Source of the DNA: Sanguinoderma infundibulare
Lineage: Eukaryota; Basidiomycota; Agaricomycetes; Polyporales; Polyporaceae
Direction of reading: 5' to 3'
DNA length: 64,000 nucleotides
Assembly (NCBI GenBank): GCA_032821775.1
Contig: JAVLRN010000012.1
Location: forward strand, 1,178,001 to 1,242,000
Position numbers and translations under genes: made by a program. A model generated the notes under the pieces. The model saw nothing but the letters and a program-made list of their open reading frames with translations, did not search any database and had not been told where the DNA came from. This document shows, in pieces, positions 21,282 to 31,929 of the stretch (the first letter of the stretch is position 1; each line of letters starts with the position of its first letter).

Positions 21282-22165
21282 CGTTTCGTTGTGCGCCTGC
21301 GTCCCTGGGGTTAGCGCAACGCGCAGGGGTTCTGGGTTGTCCTAGCGGTCGAGTTCTTGGTCTTGCCTGCCAGGTCAGCCAGACAGGTGTGGTTCGTGAA
21401 CGGTGTGGGGGCGGAGACAGTGCGGGCCTGGGGGTGGCGGATTGTCGGGCTGGGAGGAAGGAAATTGGCGTGACGTGCATCACGGCGAGGTGCGTCAGGT
21501 TTTTGGTCGTGGCGCTGATCGTTACGGGATGTTTGGACGCGTGGAACTTTCCGAGGCCGGCGGACGGGAAGGCAGGATTCTCTCTCGCGCATACTCCAAC
21601 GTTCTGATTCGACCCAAGGCTGTCTGACAAAGTCCGCTACGTCCAAATGATGGCGGGAGACTGGCCTGATGCGGGGTTTGTGGGCATACTGTATGGGCTA
21701 ACGGCGAGGACGAAAATTCCATACCTTTCGTATGAGGAGCACCGCGTCACGAAGACTCCGTCTGGTGACCTTTGTAGCTGCATAGGCACGGAGCGGTCCT
21801 CAAACAGATACGAGTAGGATCGGGCACGACCAGTGCGAGCGTCCGGAACTTCACTGGCGAGTTGATTCATACGTCAGTTAAAGCACTTCAGGAACATCGA
21901 TATATATGGGTTGGCTAGAAGGGTACGACATACCAACGTGTTTGCGAGACATTTTCCTGTCAAACAAGCTCATAAGGGACGGGGTCATCCGTGTCTACAA
22001 GAAGAGGCTGCGGGCAATCAGCATCGCGTCCTACAGGCATTGAGAACGTTCAAAAGCTCACCATGGATTTGCGTCGATGGCGAATAAAAGCTGCTTGGCA
22101 GGGTCTTGAAGCCCAAGAACACAATAAACACCGCCGTCTGCACTACACGCTTCGAAAAAAAAATG
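21282..22165. other. Gene-free stretch upstream of hydrophobin
   Basis: Presumed upstream regulatory DNA of the hydrophobin plus unassigned sequence. Overlapping frames of about 110 codons on both strands at 21,263-21,646 have no motifs. Confidence 0.4.
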
Positions 22166-23130
22166 TCAAGGCCATGTACGAACAACCGTTTGCGGCGTCC
22201 CGATGAAGCTAAGCCCTGCCAGGGGGATGCAATGCGCCTGGCGAGACGTGGCAGACGTGCTCAACGTTGACAGCAACGCAGCCGAGGTCGCCCTGGGCAA
22301 TACGAATTGCGGGAACACAAAACCTTGCAAGGCGGCGGTGGCGCACTCAGGTGACGAAGGTGCAGCAGACTTCAAGTCCACAGCGTACACCGTCGTGCCG
22401 GAGCTCTTGACCAGCTGCACCGCCTGGTGACCAAGACCGCCGACGCCGTAGATGAGCACCTTCTTGCCGGGCGTAGTCTGCGGGTTGAGCTACATTCGTG
22501 CGTTACATCAATGCATCAGCGCGTTCTCTAAAATTAGAAACCGGAAAGAGGGGCATACCTGGGCGACGTTGTGGACGGTGTTATATACAGTGGTGAGGGA
22601 GTCCGCTGCAAGACAAGCGATCTCAGGCTTGAGGCCCTGGGGCTAAGAAGGAGGTTATTTGGGTTGGGAGACTCTCCCAAACGATGAGAACCACTTATTT
22701 ACCACAGGGACGAACTCGGCCGCATCGACGACGATGTACTCGGCAAATCCACCATCAACACCGAGCCCGACTCCGTCCAGTACGGACGCCGTGGTGGGGT
22801 GAGCTAAAATGCAGGGGATGGCGTCCCAAATCGCGTAAAGCTGACCGACGACGATTCCTTGCCCTGGAATCGTTTCCATCGTCAGATAGGTGGATGGTGA
22901 ATGAGCAACGGAACGTACTGCTCAGCGATCCCCATGTTCTCATGGCCGAGAGTGTAGGTACGGGGATCGCGCATGGCGGCAGAGAGGATGAACGTGTCGC
23001 AGTGGCAAACCCCAGCAGCAATGACCTTAAGGAGAACTTGGTTCGGCTTCAGGGTCGGGATGGGCTTCGACCGCAAGACGAGCTGGTTGTTGCCCGGAAC
23101 GTAGACGGCGGCGCGTATAAGAGTGGACAT
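22166..23130 (-). pseudogene. Truncated 5' half of a zinc-ADH family gene
   Basis: On the minus strand, from the start at 23130, it reads NQVLLKVIAAGVCHCDTF and then RTYTLGHENMGIAEQ. Next come QLYAIWDAIPCILAHP and GGFAEYIVVDAAEFVPV (22857-22700), then PQGLKPEIACLAADSLTTVY (22646-22563), then GKKVLIYGVGGLGHQAVQLV and VYAVDLKSAA (to about 22365). This is the same protein as the ADH at 24.4 kb. The exon 1/exon 2 junction (donor GTACGT, acceptor ATTCCAG) is out of phase, and homology stops abruptly after VDLKSAA, in the middle of the cofactor-binding domain. The remaining codons to 22166 are unrelated. The missing 3' half is found on the same strand at 13.5 kb. Confidence 0.85.
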
Positions 23131-24324
23131 TCTGAGCTGTTGGTGTTGTGAGTGGCAGGAGTCGATGTCTGTGTCTGGGGTTAGCATCGGCCTGCTCAGG
23201 CAGTATTCATACTCCTCCTCTTATGGCTGTATTTACGACACTCCGAGTCGGTGACCTCAACACCCACAAACCCTTGCGCAGGTCCGGCAAGAGTTGAAAG
23301 CACATCATGTCCACCCTTGTGGTCCGTTGCCCCTGGGCGGGCAGTCGAGGGCAGTCGGCGCAATATGCAGAAGTCATCTGCGTTCAACGCGCTGAGGCAC
23401 CGCCCTCCGCAAGGTCAAGATCCGTCCACTTGACGTTGTGCCAAGACGTTTGAGAAGACAGAGCCGCGCAATATTTTGGACCTAGAAGTTCGTCTGTGTA
23501 TCGCACATAGGCAAGGCTACCTTCAGAGAAGTAAAAAGCTATCACTGTGATAAACAGCATTAGAAAGATGTAGCCTAGGCAGTGAATTCGTCGCGGACCC
23601 ACCGTTGCGCACACTGAGGCTGGTCCGGGGTTTCACAGGGTTGGAGCTTCGTGAAGCTTTGCGCGGCTTTGACCAGGGACAGTCCACGACGCTCAATCGC
23701 ACATTTCAACACAAGAGCCCGGGCGGCACCCAAACCGGGCCGGGCAGTCGGCTCTGGGGTTTCACCGGAGGTCGCTCGGCAAGCTCCGAAGTTGGCCATA
23801 AGGCTGGCATTTGCGACGACGTTCAGACTCGGAGTCGGAGCAGCAGCGGCCCCAGGTCTTCAAGAAGTCATGCCATCATGCATACTTAATGGTCATGGAG
23901 GGATGTAAGTCATTTTGACTACGCTTGTCCCAAAAGTTCGGCCGATTACTGACGCGATATGCAACGTTGCCAGCAGATCTCAACCCTACACGTTCTTCCG
24001 AAAACTGTGCTTTCCGTGATGCCTGGACGATTCACGTTGCTGGTTTGAGGTGGCACAACACGCGCCCTTCTCCAATGTTTTCATGGGCGATCACCAGTCA
24101 CTGGTCAACCCGACGGCTATCCTGCGCCCACGGATGGAACTTGCTGTCTGACCAGAACCTGACCTTGAATGCGGTATGTATGTCTTGTTTCACCCCTATG
24201 GCCTTCCGCTCAACGTACTGGCTAAGTGAGGTGAACGGATAATTCACAGGTTCCGGAGGATAGCATAAGCCCACTCTGTCCAGAGTCGCTTGCAAGTAGA
24301 CATTGGCTGCCGCCGACGAACAAC
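23131..24324. other. Spacer between the two inverted ADH copies
   Basis: No gene is recognised. A plus-strand reading near 24,045-24,118 (FSNVFMGDHQSLVNPTAIL) looks protein-like but is short, ends at a stop and matches no family I know. The spacer separates divergently oriented ADH copies, so it includes the promoter of the right copy. Confidence 0.4.
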
Positions 24325-24330
24325 TATAAA
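24325..24330 (+). promoter_or_regulatory. TATA box of the right ADH copy
   Basis: TATAAA located 104 bp before the start codon at 24429. Confidence 0.5.
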
Positions 24331-24428
24331 GGCTGAACCATGAACGAGTTCTCCGTCAGGTTCCTCACCAGCAAACCTTCGCATCCTTGTATTGCCCTGT
24401 CACGCTCCCAAACGCCTCTAGCATCACC

Positions 24429-25876
24429 ATGCCCACCATGCACGCTGCGATCTTCCACCAAGGTTCACCTGACCTTGTTCTTGAGGAAATCCCCATCCCG
24501 AAACCTGGTCCAAACCAAGTGCTCTTGAAGGTTGCCGCTGCGGGTGTGTGTCACTCTGACACCTTCCTACTCTCCGATGCCATAGAAGACCCGCGAACCT
24601 ACGTTTTTGGTCATGAAAACGTCGGATTCGCTGTTGAGTACGTCTCACTCCTCACTGCGTATTTTGATAGAGCCTTCTAACCACCAAGGATGCTCACAGG
24701 CTTGGGAAAGACGTCAAGCACATCGAGATCGGGAAGCTATATGCGATTTGGTGTGTTGTCGCCCACGGCAACCACCAGCTTCCTGGCTTGCCCCCTTTCG
24801 TAGACGGCTTGGCGAGAACGGGGGATATGCTGAATATATCGTCGCAGATGCGTCAGCTCTCGTCCCTGTGGTAGGGACATATGTATTTGCTTTGATACCC
24901 GCACACTGAATCCACTTTTCCATGTAGCCGCCCGACCTCAGACCTGAGGTTGCCGCCGTCGCTGCAGACTCGCTCATCACTGTTTACAACGCTGTTCACA
25001 ACGTCGCTCAAGTTGGTTATTCTCCTTCAAATCACACATCCTCGGTAGGCCACTCATGATCTGATCTTTCAAGCTTCGCCCGGGTACCAAGAAGCGCGTT
25101 CTGATCTACGGGGTTGGTGGTCTCGGGCACCAAGCTGTCCAGCTTGCAAAGCACTACGGAGCCACCGTCTACGCTTGCGACCTCAAGCCCTCTGCTCGCG
25201 AGCTCGCCTTGTCACTCGGCGCCGAGCTCGCCTTTGACCCGACTGAACTTTCCGCACTCGCTTCCTCCACGGATGAGTCGAAGAACTTCCAAGTCGATGT
25301 TGTCATCGACTTCGTGGCTAACCAGCAATGTACGTGTCGACCGAAGACGATCTCAAATGCTTGACGCCGACACTGATACCATCTCAGCGTTTACTATCGA
25401 TCAGGCCGTTGTGAAGGGCCTTGGGATTAACCTTAACCAACCTCATGGCACAATTGTCTTCGTAAGATGCAGCCTTTGAATGAACCCTACACATGACTGT
25501 GTATGCTGAGGGTCTACATTGTAGGTTGGGTTGATTGGAGACAACCTGTCCTTCGGAATCGTTCCCCTTATTTTGTGGCGCACGAATGGTAAGCCTTACT
25601 GCCAGCCACTCCTTTGGTTCTCTATTGAAGAATTTTCCTCCAGTGTTGACCTCTTTGTACGGCACCAAGGACGACTTGAAGGCCTCCCTCAATCTTCTTG
25701 CTACTGTACAAAATTTTCACCTTTTCCTTAATTTGAAACTGACATATGGGTTGCAGGGGGCCATCGAACCTGTCGTCTCCGTCGCACCGCTGAAGGATAT
25801 CAACAAGATCCTAGACGAGCTCAGGGCTGGCAAGGTGACTGGCCGCAAGATTATTGTGCCTGGTTTGAAGGCTTGA
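24429..25876 (+). pseudogene. Zinc-type alcohol dehydrogenase, complete except for one frameshift
   Basis: Eight exons: 24429-24637, 24700-24870, 24928-25011, 25074-25329, 25388-25461, 25525-25588, 25644-25705 and 25757-25876. An intact version would be 346 residues. Catalytic-zinc ligands are present (GVCHSDTF and GHENVG), followed by the Rossmann motif YGVGGLGHQAVQLA and the C-terminal exon ending GRKIIVPGLKA. The four-cysteine structural-zinc loop of classical ADHs is absent, as in the sister copies. Every splice junction is in phase except inside exon 2. There LYAIWCVVAHGNHQ and PPFVDGL are in one frame but GENGGYAEYIVADASALVPV in another, so one base seems missing near 24811-24815. This is either a recent inactivating mutation or a sequence error. 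Substrate unknown. Confidence 0.8.
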
Positions 25877-26169
25877 GTAGCCCTTAGTCGCCTGTTCTCT
25901 TGAATGTCGAGTCATTGAATAGCTCTTGAGCTACGCCTAGTTCACGTGTGGTTGCTACAATACTTCAAGTTACATTTTTGATTCGTACTACATTTTTAAG
26001 GACAGCTGGCGGGCGTCTAATCCGAAGCGGACGCAATATACAGTCGTCCGTGCCGATTAAACGCTCTTTCGGTAACCTCTGTGAGTCCCTTGTGATTGAG
26101 ACATCTACTATTACTAATAAGCACTCTGGTCACGGCGTAGCCGCACAGCAGATTCTGTCGCTATAACGT

Positions 26170-27324
26170 ATGTTAGCCAGCGGCGCTGTGGCTGACCTCG
26201 CCAACCTCAAACTGGAGGTTGACTCGGTCAAACAGCGACAGGTATATTATTCCAAACGTCGATCGGTGCGTTTTGGTTTCCTCCTCGCTCTCCCTTTGCT
26301 TTCTCTTTGCTATCGCTGCTCGTGCACCGCTTTCGTTCGCTGTGAACATTGCTGTGAATACGCTATGTTATTATGGATTGTTACTCTCGTCATGCATTTC
26401 GTTCTTTCCGCTTCCGGCTTTGTCAGGGGCGCAATCCTTACCCTCACTTCGGCTTCCGCCACTCACTCGCCTTTTCTCGTGATGACGCTCATCGGCCTTA
26501 CGCTCAACTCCTTCGCCCTCACGCTCGGTCTAGCCATCCTCGACCCGGAGACGAAAGTGTCCGCCGACAGCATCATCCGTCGCATCTTCACCAATTCGCC
26601 CATCCGGCTCGACTACCGCCTCATGTGGCAACTGGCCTCTCTCAGCTGGAAGCTGCGTAGCTTCCTCTTCGACCTATGCCGGATCTACCTCATCCTCTTC
26701 CGCTGGATCTTCGCCGCCCGGCACGTACTGTGGTCCGCCTACCCCGCCTTCTCCGCGGCCTACCCCGTCGTGCTCGCGCTCAACCGCTGCGTCCTCGCCT
26801 ACTTCCGCGTCGTTCTCGCAGCGTACCGCGTCGTGTCGGCCGCGTACCGCCTCAGCTCGGCCACCTCGCGCGTCGCGGCGTTTGTCCTGGTGCTCACGGC
26901 CTTCCGCGTCCTCGCCGAGGAGGTCGTCCAGCTCGCCTGCCTCTTCGCGCGCTTCGTCTTCGCGAGCACGACGCTGTCGCGGAAGACGTACAAGCTGCTC
27001 CTCATCTGCGGCGCGTCGCTCGTCGTCCTCTCCTGGCCCCGGGTCAAGGCAGCCATCTCGTATGGACTGCACGCCGCGTGCGCCGCGGTCTGGGCGTACG
27101 CGTTGTTCCAAATCGCGCGCATCCGCAAGCTGGTTCTGCTCCTCCCCTTTGCGATTCTAGCGCTCGTCAGTCGCAGCCCCTCAGCACCACCGCCGCCGCC
27201 ACCACCACCAACGGAAAAGGCGATCATCCCGGAAGGAAAGCCGGCGACGTACCAACGGGATCGAAACTTGGGACTCCCTGGCCCCGACCCGCGTCGTCGT
27301 TCGCACTCCGTGCGCCAAATGTGA
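26170..27324 (+). CDS. Multipass membrane protein of unknown function
   Basis: A single exon of 384 residues. At least three long hydrophobic segments occur in the first 140 residues (FGFLLALPLLSLCYRC, LLWIVTLVMHFVLSASG, FLVMTLIGLTLNSFALTLGL). A loop, LDPETKVSADSIIRRIF, follows, then a second hydrophobic half with repeated amphipathic stretches (AYRVVSAAYRLSSATSRVAA) and two more likely membrane helices. The C-terminus is soluble: a PPPPPPPP run and then a basic tail, RRRSHSVRQM. No family is recognised. GC-rich coding and a lack of stops over 1.1 kb support a real gene, but with no intron there is no splice evidence, and the first 50 residues may not be translated. Confidence 0.6.
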   Translation: MLASGAVADLANLKLEVDSVKQRQVYYSKRRSVRFGFLLALPLLSLCYRCSCTAFVRCEHCCEYAMLLWIVTLVMHFVLSASGFVRGAILTLTSASATHSPFLVMTLIGLTLNSFALTLGLAILDPETKVSADSIIRRIFTNSPIRLDYRLMWQLASLSWKLRSFLFDLCRIYLILFRWIFAARHVLWSAYPAFSAAYPVVLALNRCVLAYFRVVLAAYRVVSAAYRLSSATSRVAAFVLVLTAFRVLAEEVVQLACLFARFVFASTTLSRKTYKLLLICGASLVVLSWPRVKAAISYGLHAACAAVWAYALFQIARIRKLVLLLPFAILALVSRSPSAPPPPPPPPTEKAIIPEGKPATYQRDRNLGLPGPDPRRRSHSVRQM

Positions 27325-29019
27325 TGAGCCGTTCGCGGGCTCACGAAGGATCTCGCGAACGATGCTTCTACTTCTTCTTCTTCCGCTTTAAGCCCATGCT
27401 GTCAACGTTCCGTTAGGGAACGCGGCTCTGCAGCCTCGCATAGGCGACGGCGGCAGCACCAGCAGCACTTGCGCTTGGACCGCCGGGTCGTCGAGCCAGC
27501 CGCTCGACGACGACGCGGGGTTGTTCTTGCTTATGGACTCATATGTGGACGCTTTCGGACGGACTAGGACGCTTCGTGGACGCTGGTTTCGAGGTTTTAA
27601 AAGGTCGTTCGTTTACGGACGTTCATTTGGGACGATCTACTGGACGATACTATGCTCTGTTGTATGCTGTCGTAATGCTCTGTGCGCTGTGCGTTGTGCC
27701 TCGCAGAACTTTGTAAAATAGTCGTGTGATGACCTCCTGTACCATCATAGTTGGGGCTATCTCGGAAGGACTGCAAGGGATTACCCCCGTTGGGCGTGGT
27801 GAACGTTCGCGAACGCCTGCTTCACCAGGCGCAGGGAGGCCGTTCGTTAAGATGAAGTGATCCCCCAACGTGCGAACTCAGCCTTCCCAGTATTTGGACT
27901 CGGAGCTTGTCAATGAACGCAAAGACGGCGAAGGGGCTCAGCTACATAGTCAATGAGAGGGGATGGACTCCGCGGGCCGGAAGGACCGCAGGTCTGGGAG
28001 CATAGCGCATGGACGGATGAATTCCTGAGTGCCTGCTGAGACAAACTTGATCCTGCGTGTGCGTGTCGGTCAACAACTTGGGATTTGGAGAATGGAAGAA
28101 ATAAACCACCTTCTCACAGTCATCGCTCTCCAACAGGCGGCGCGAGAGTTAGAGATTAACTGGCCTCGTACCCCGCCATCATAATCTCGCACCCCGACCA
28201 CCGCCGTGCTATCTAGAGATTCACGACCGTTGATCACCGGATCCCCTGTAGGCTAAGTTGACATGGTCAACATGACTCTTTGCAGGGAGATGGCGGTCAT
28301 GGTGAAACGAACAATGGCCAGTCACTTCACTGGGCAGGTGCATGGGATCCGCACACAAAGATGTATCAATAGATCGGTACGGTCGCACAAATAAACGTAC
28401 TTCCTCTTGTCCTGAGATTCGTGGGCGTGTCGATGCGAATATGCCCGAGAGCACGGCATTGCGGGGCCCGCTGTGTTAGCTTGTATTGTCAGCTTGAGCC
28501 TCGAAGCTTGACGACATTGGGCGTACCATAACCGCAAGAAAATTTGCAGCAACAGCCGTAGACAATAAAGAGCTTGGTGATAATAGATTCATCGTGCATG
28601 ACCGGTGACTGACGGGGACCAGCGACGAGTGTACAACTTCCAGACATCCCCCGGCACAGAAGCGCCCATAACACTACGTCAACGCGTCAGCACCGCCGCA
28701 TGTCCGAGGCGTTGGCACGGGCTGCGATGATGGTGCGACGCAGAATGCGGTTCCAAATGTCTGACGATTGTGGAGGCGGTTTGAGGAAATTGTTGATGGG
28801 AAGGTCTGGAAGGAGAGGGGACTGGAGGACTAGAGAGACCCAGATCCAAATGAGGCGAAGCGACAGCCTGATTGGGAAGGTGGGAATGGTTCGATGAGCG
28901 GACGAATTATTTGTATATCATCTCGTCTTCACTGGCTCTCACCGTCCGCTGTCCCTCCCCTCCGTCCGTCTCGACATCAGATCACCTGCTGGGCGACCGC
29001 CGCGAGCTCGCTGGTAAAC
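27325..29019. other. Long gene-free stretch before CYP51
   Basis: No gene, RNA or repeat is recognised. The last few hundred bases should be the CYP51 promoter. Frames of 60-77 codons appear on both strands without motifs. Confidence 0.4.
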
Positions 29020-30983
29020 ATGTCGGCCAACGCGACGTTCTCCGAGCCTTGGACGGGCACCCTCACCCAGCTCGAGTGGCCTGCCACGCCCCGGCTGGCG
29101 TTGCTTGCGCTGATCAACGTTCCCGTCCTTTCGATCGTTCTGAATGTTTTGTGGCAACTGGTGAGTTCCAGCCGACTTTCAGAACTTGTCAAGCGTTGTA
29201 CAAACCATGTGCAAAGATACCCCGCCGAAAATCCCAACCCCCAATGGTCTGGCACTGGATACCCTTCCTCGGCTCAGCCCCTGCGTACGGTCGTGACCCT
29301 ATCCGCTTCTTCCGGGAATGCAGGGAGAAGGTATGCCAGTCTGCTGTTTTATTTGTGCATTCCTGAAATAACGCGTGAGCAGTATGGCAACTGCTTTACA
29401 TTCATCCTCCTCGGCAGGCGCGTCACCGTCACCCTTGGCACCCACGGCAACGACTACGTCCTCGGTGGCAAGCACACTCAACTCGCAGCGGAAGACGTCT
29501 ACGGGGTATGTTCAGCGCACACAGCTGTCTGATTCCCATTGTTCATGTGTGCCTTTTAGCCCTTGACCACTCCCGTCTTCGGCAAGGACGTCGTGTACGA
29601 CTGCCCCAACGAGAAGCTCATGGAACAGAAGAGGTTTGTTAAGGTCTCGTTGACCATCGACAAGTTCCGTGCCTACGTTGGCATGATCGAGGATGAGGTC
29701 AAGGAATACTTCAACACCGACCCGTCTTTCCACACCTACCGCTTGAACGACATTAACGAGTGGGGCTCGTTCCCCGTCCTCCAGACTTTCTCCGAGATCA
29801 CCATCCTCACCGCTGCACGCACGCTCCAGGGTCGCGAGATCCGTGAGGGTCTGACCAAGGACTATGCCCAGGTCTACTCCGACCTCGACCACGGTTTCAC
29901 TCCCCTTCACTGGATGATCCCTGGCTTGCCCCTTCCGAGCTACCGGAGGAGAGACGCCGCGCACCTGAAGATGAGCAACTTTTACCAAAGCCTTATTCGT
30001 GCCCGGCGTACCAAAGCAGAAAATGTGAGCCTACATGATTTGGTGCCTGAGGTATCTGAGCTCACCGTCCTCCAGGAACACGAGGACGACGTCATGGGCT
30101 CTCTCATGCAGCAGAAGTACCGTGACGGCACTCCGCTCCCCGACCACGAAATTGCGCACATCTTGATCGCCCTTCTCATGGCTGGCCAGCATACGAGCTC
30201 TTCCTCCCTCGCTTGGACCATGCTTCACATTGCCGATCGTGCCGACATCCAGTGCGTCTCTTTGTCCAATGGATTATGTTAAACCTGCTCACTGTTCCGT
30301 TCTGCTCTTCAGGGAGGCTCTTTACAAAGAGCAGGTTGAATACTTCGGCACCCCCGACGGCGGCCTCCGCGACATGCGCTACGAAGACATCCGTGAGCTC
30401 AAGGTCCTCGATGCCGTCGTCCGCGAGACGCTCCGTGTCCATCCCCCTATCCACAGCATCATGCGCAAGGCTCACACCGACATCCCCGTCCCCGCCACGC
30501 TCGCCGCACCCTCAGAGGACATCAAGTTCGTCGTGCCCAAGGGCGACATCGTGCTCGCATCCCCGATCGTCAGCCAGCTCGACCCCACCGTGTGGGAGGA
30601 CTCAGACCGGTGGGAGCCGCTCCGGTGGTACGACGACAAGGGCGTCGCCGCGCAGGCGCACAAGGAGTACAACGAGGGCGAGAAAGTCGACTTCGGCTTC
30701 GGGCTCGTGTCCAAGGGCACCGTCTCGCCGTACCTGCCGTTCGGCGCGGGCAGGCACCGGTGCATCGGCGAGCAGTTTGCGTACCTGCAGATCAGCACCG
30801 TCATCGTCGCGCTCGTCCGCAGGCTGGAGTTCCGGATCGACGGCGAGTTTCCCAAGTCGGACTATGCTGTACGTGCTGGTTTCTTTTGCTTCTCATGGTG
30901 TGATTGACGAATTTGGATGCCAGTCGATGATGGTCCAGCCGATGCCGTCCCAGATCATGTACCGTCGCAGGAAGTTCGAATGA
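29020..30983 (+). CDS. ERG11: Lanosterol/eburicol 14-alpha-demethylase, CYP51
   Basis: Seven exons: 29020-29160, 29217-29330, 29383-29505, 29560-30024, 30076-30251, 30313-30868 and 30924-30983, giving 544 residues. An N-terminal membrane anchor is present. CYP51 hallmarks follow: YGNCFTFILLGRRVTVTLG, TPVFGKDVVYDCPN (B-C region), the I-helix HILIALLMAGQHTSS (about 310-323), the ExxR motif RETLRVHPP, and the heme loop PFGAGRHRCIGEQ with Cys490. This enzyme removes the 14-alpha-methyl group in ergosterol synthesis at the ER and is the azole target. Intron 4 (30025-30075) is 51 nt without a stop, so its retention would add 17 in-frame residues. Family alignment supports removing it (KAEN joined to EHEDD). 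Confidence 0.95.
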
Positions 30984-31326
30984 GTGCGGGGTGTTTGGGC
31001 TGTTTGGGTTTGGGGTTAGACGTATCATGACGACAGCACGAAGTACTTTAATCTGTTACGCAGTTAACTAATGAATGGGTCTTGCTTGGAATCGACTTCA
31101 GAGGCGTCCAACTACCAGACAGTAGACTGAAGCGTCATTGTGTGACGGGGAAAGAGCTCCATGTCCACATTTTGAATGTTTGGAGCGTATGCAGGTTCCA
31201 GCAAAGTTGGAGTGGTCATGGAGTCATGGAGGTCGCATGCATACAGTGGAAGCGCCTGCGTCGGCTGGTCGAAGCGGCTGCACAGCTCGCGCCGGGGCAG
31301 TTGACTTGGACCTTCCACCATCCGCC
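30984..31326. promoter_or_regulatory. Spacer between CYP51 and V-ATPase subunit e
   Basis: 343 bp holding the CYP51 3' end and the promoter of the small downstream gene. No motif stands out. Confidence 0.4.
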
Positions 31327-31658
31327 ATGTCGTCCTCGCTGCCCACCCTCTTTATCCTGGCGATTGTCCTCGGGCTTATGGCCGCGGGGTGGTTCGCAAC
31401 CCCCAAGGGTCCCAACCAGACGTACGTTTCTAACGAAGGCTTGCGCAGTGCCAACTCCGCTGAACTGGCGTCCCTGCGGTTGCATAGACTCATCCGGACG
31501 AGCATCCTCCTTACGCTTACGTGCTGTTACCTCATGTGGACCGTCACTTATCTCGCGCAGGTGCACCCCTTGCAGAGTGAGTTGAACTTATGTAGGCCAT
31601 GCAGCGGCGGACTCAACGAGCTCGTTTAGGTCCACGGAGGTCTGTTGTGAAGGAATGA
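31327..31658 (+). CDS. VMA9: V-type ATPase subunit e (Vma9)
   Basis: Three short exons (31327-31421, 31488-31576, 31630-31658) give 70 residues, the normal size. Two membrane segments are seen: LFILAIVLGLMAAGWF and ILLTLTCCYLMWTVTYLAQ. They flank the family signature TPKGPNQT, and the protein ends HPLQSPRRSVVKE. The small subunit sits in the membrane Vo sector of the proton pump of vacuoles and other endomembranes. The third exon encodes only the last ten or so residues; its phase and the PRRS ending fit relatives. Confidence 0.9.
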
Positions 31659-31929
31659 TGTGTTGGTGGGGAAGACTGGCAGGAGAGTTGGGGATATCCG
31701 TTCTTCGGTGCGTTCCTATTTTCTTACTATGAAGTATCATAGCTGAAGTTCGTGCTCGCTACAAGGACTTCTATTGTAATCTACTGCACGCATAGAGCCC
31801 CCACTTTGCGCTCGTGCTTATATCCCATTCCTCGTGCATTCCCGGACCATGTTCTATACGTGCATGAAGCAGTGCTACTTTCTAACGAAGCGTGGTCATG
31901 AGGTTGACGGTCAGTGTCTGCTGTCGCTA
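31659..31929. other. Convergent spacer
   Basis: 3' flanks of the subunit e gene and the HEN1 gene face each other. Nothing else is seen. Confidence 0.4.

Noticed and set aside
24045..24118. Short protein-like reading FSNVFMGDHQSLVNPTAIL
   Set aside because: Too short, closed by stops and not joined to any splice-consistent exon; no family recognised.
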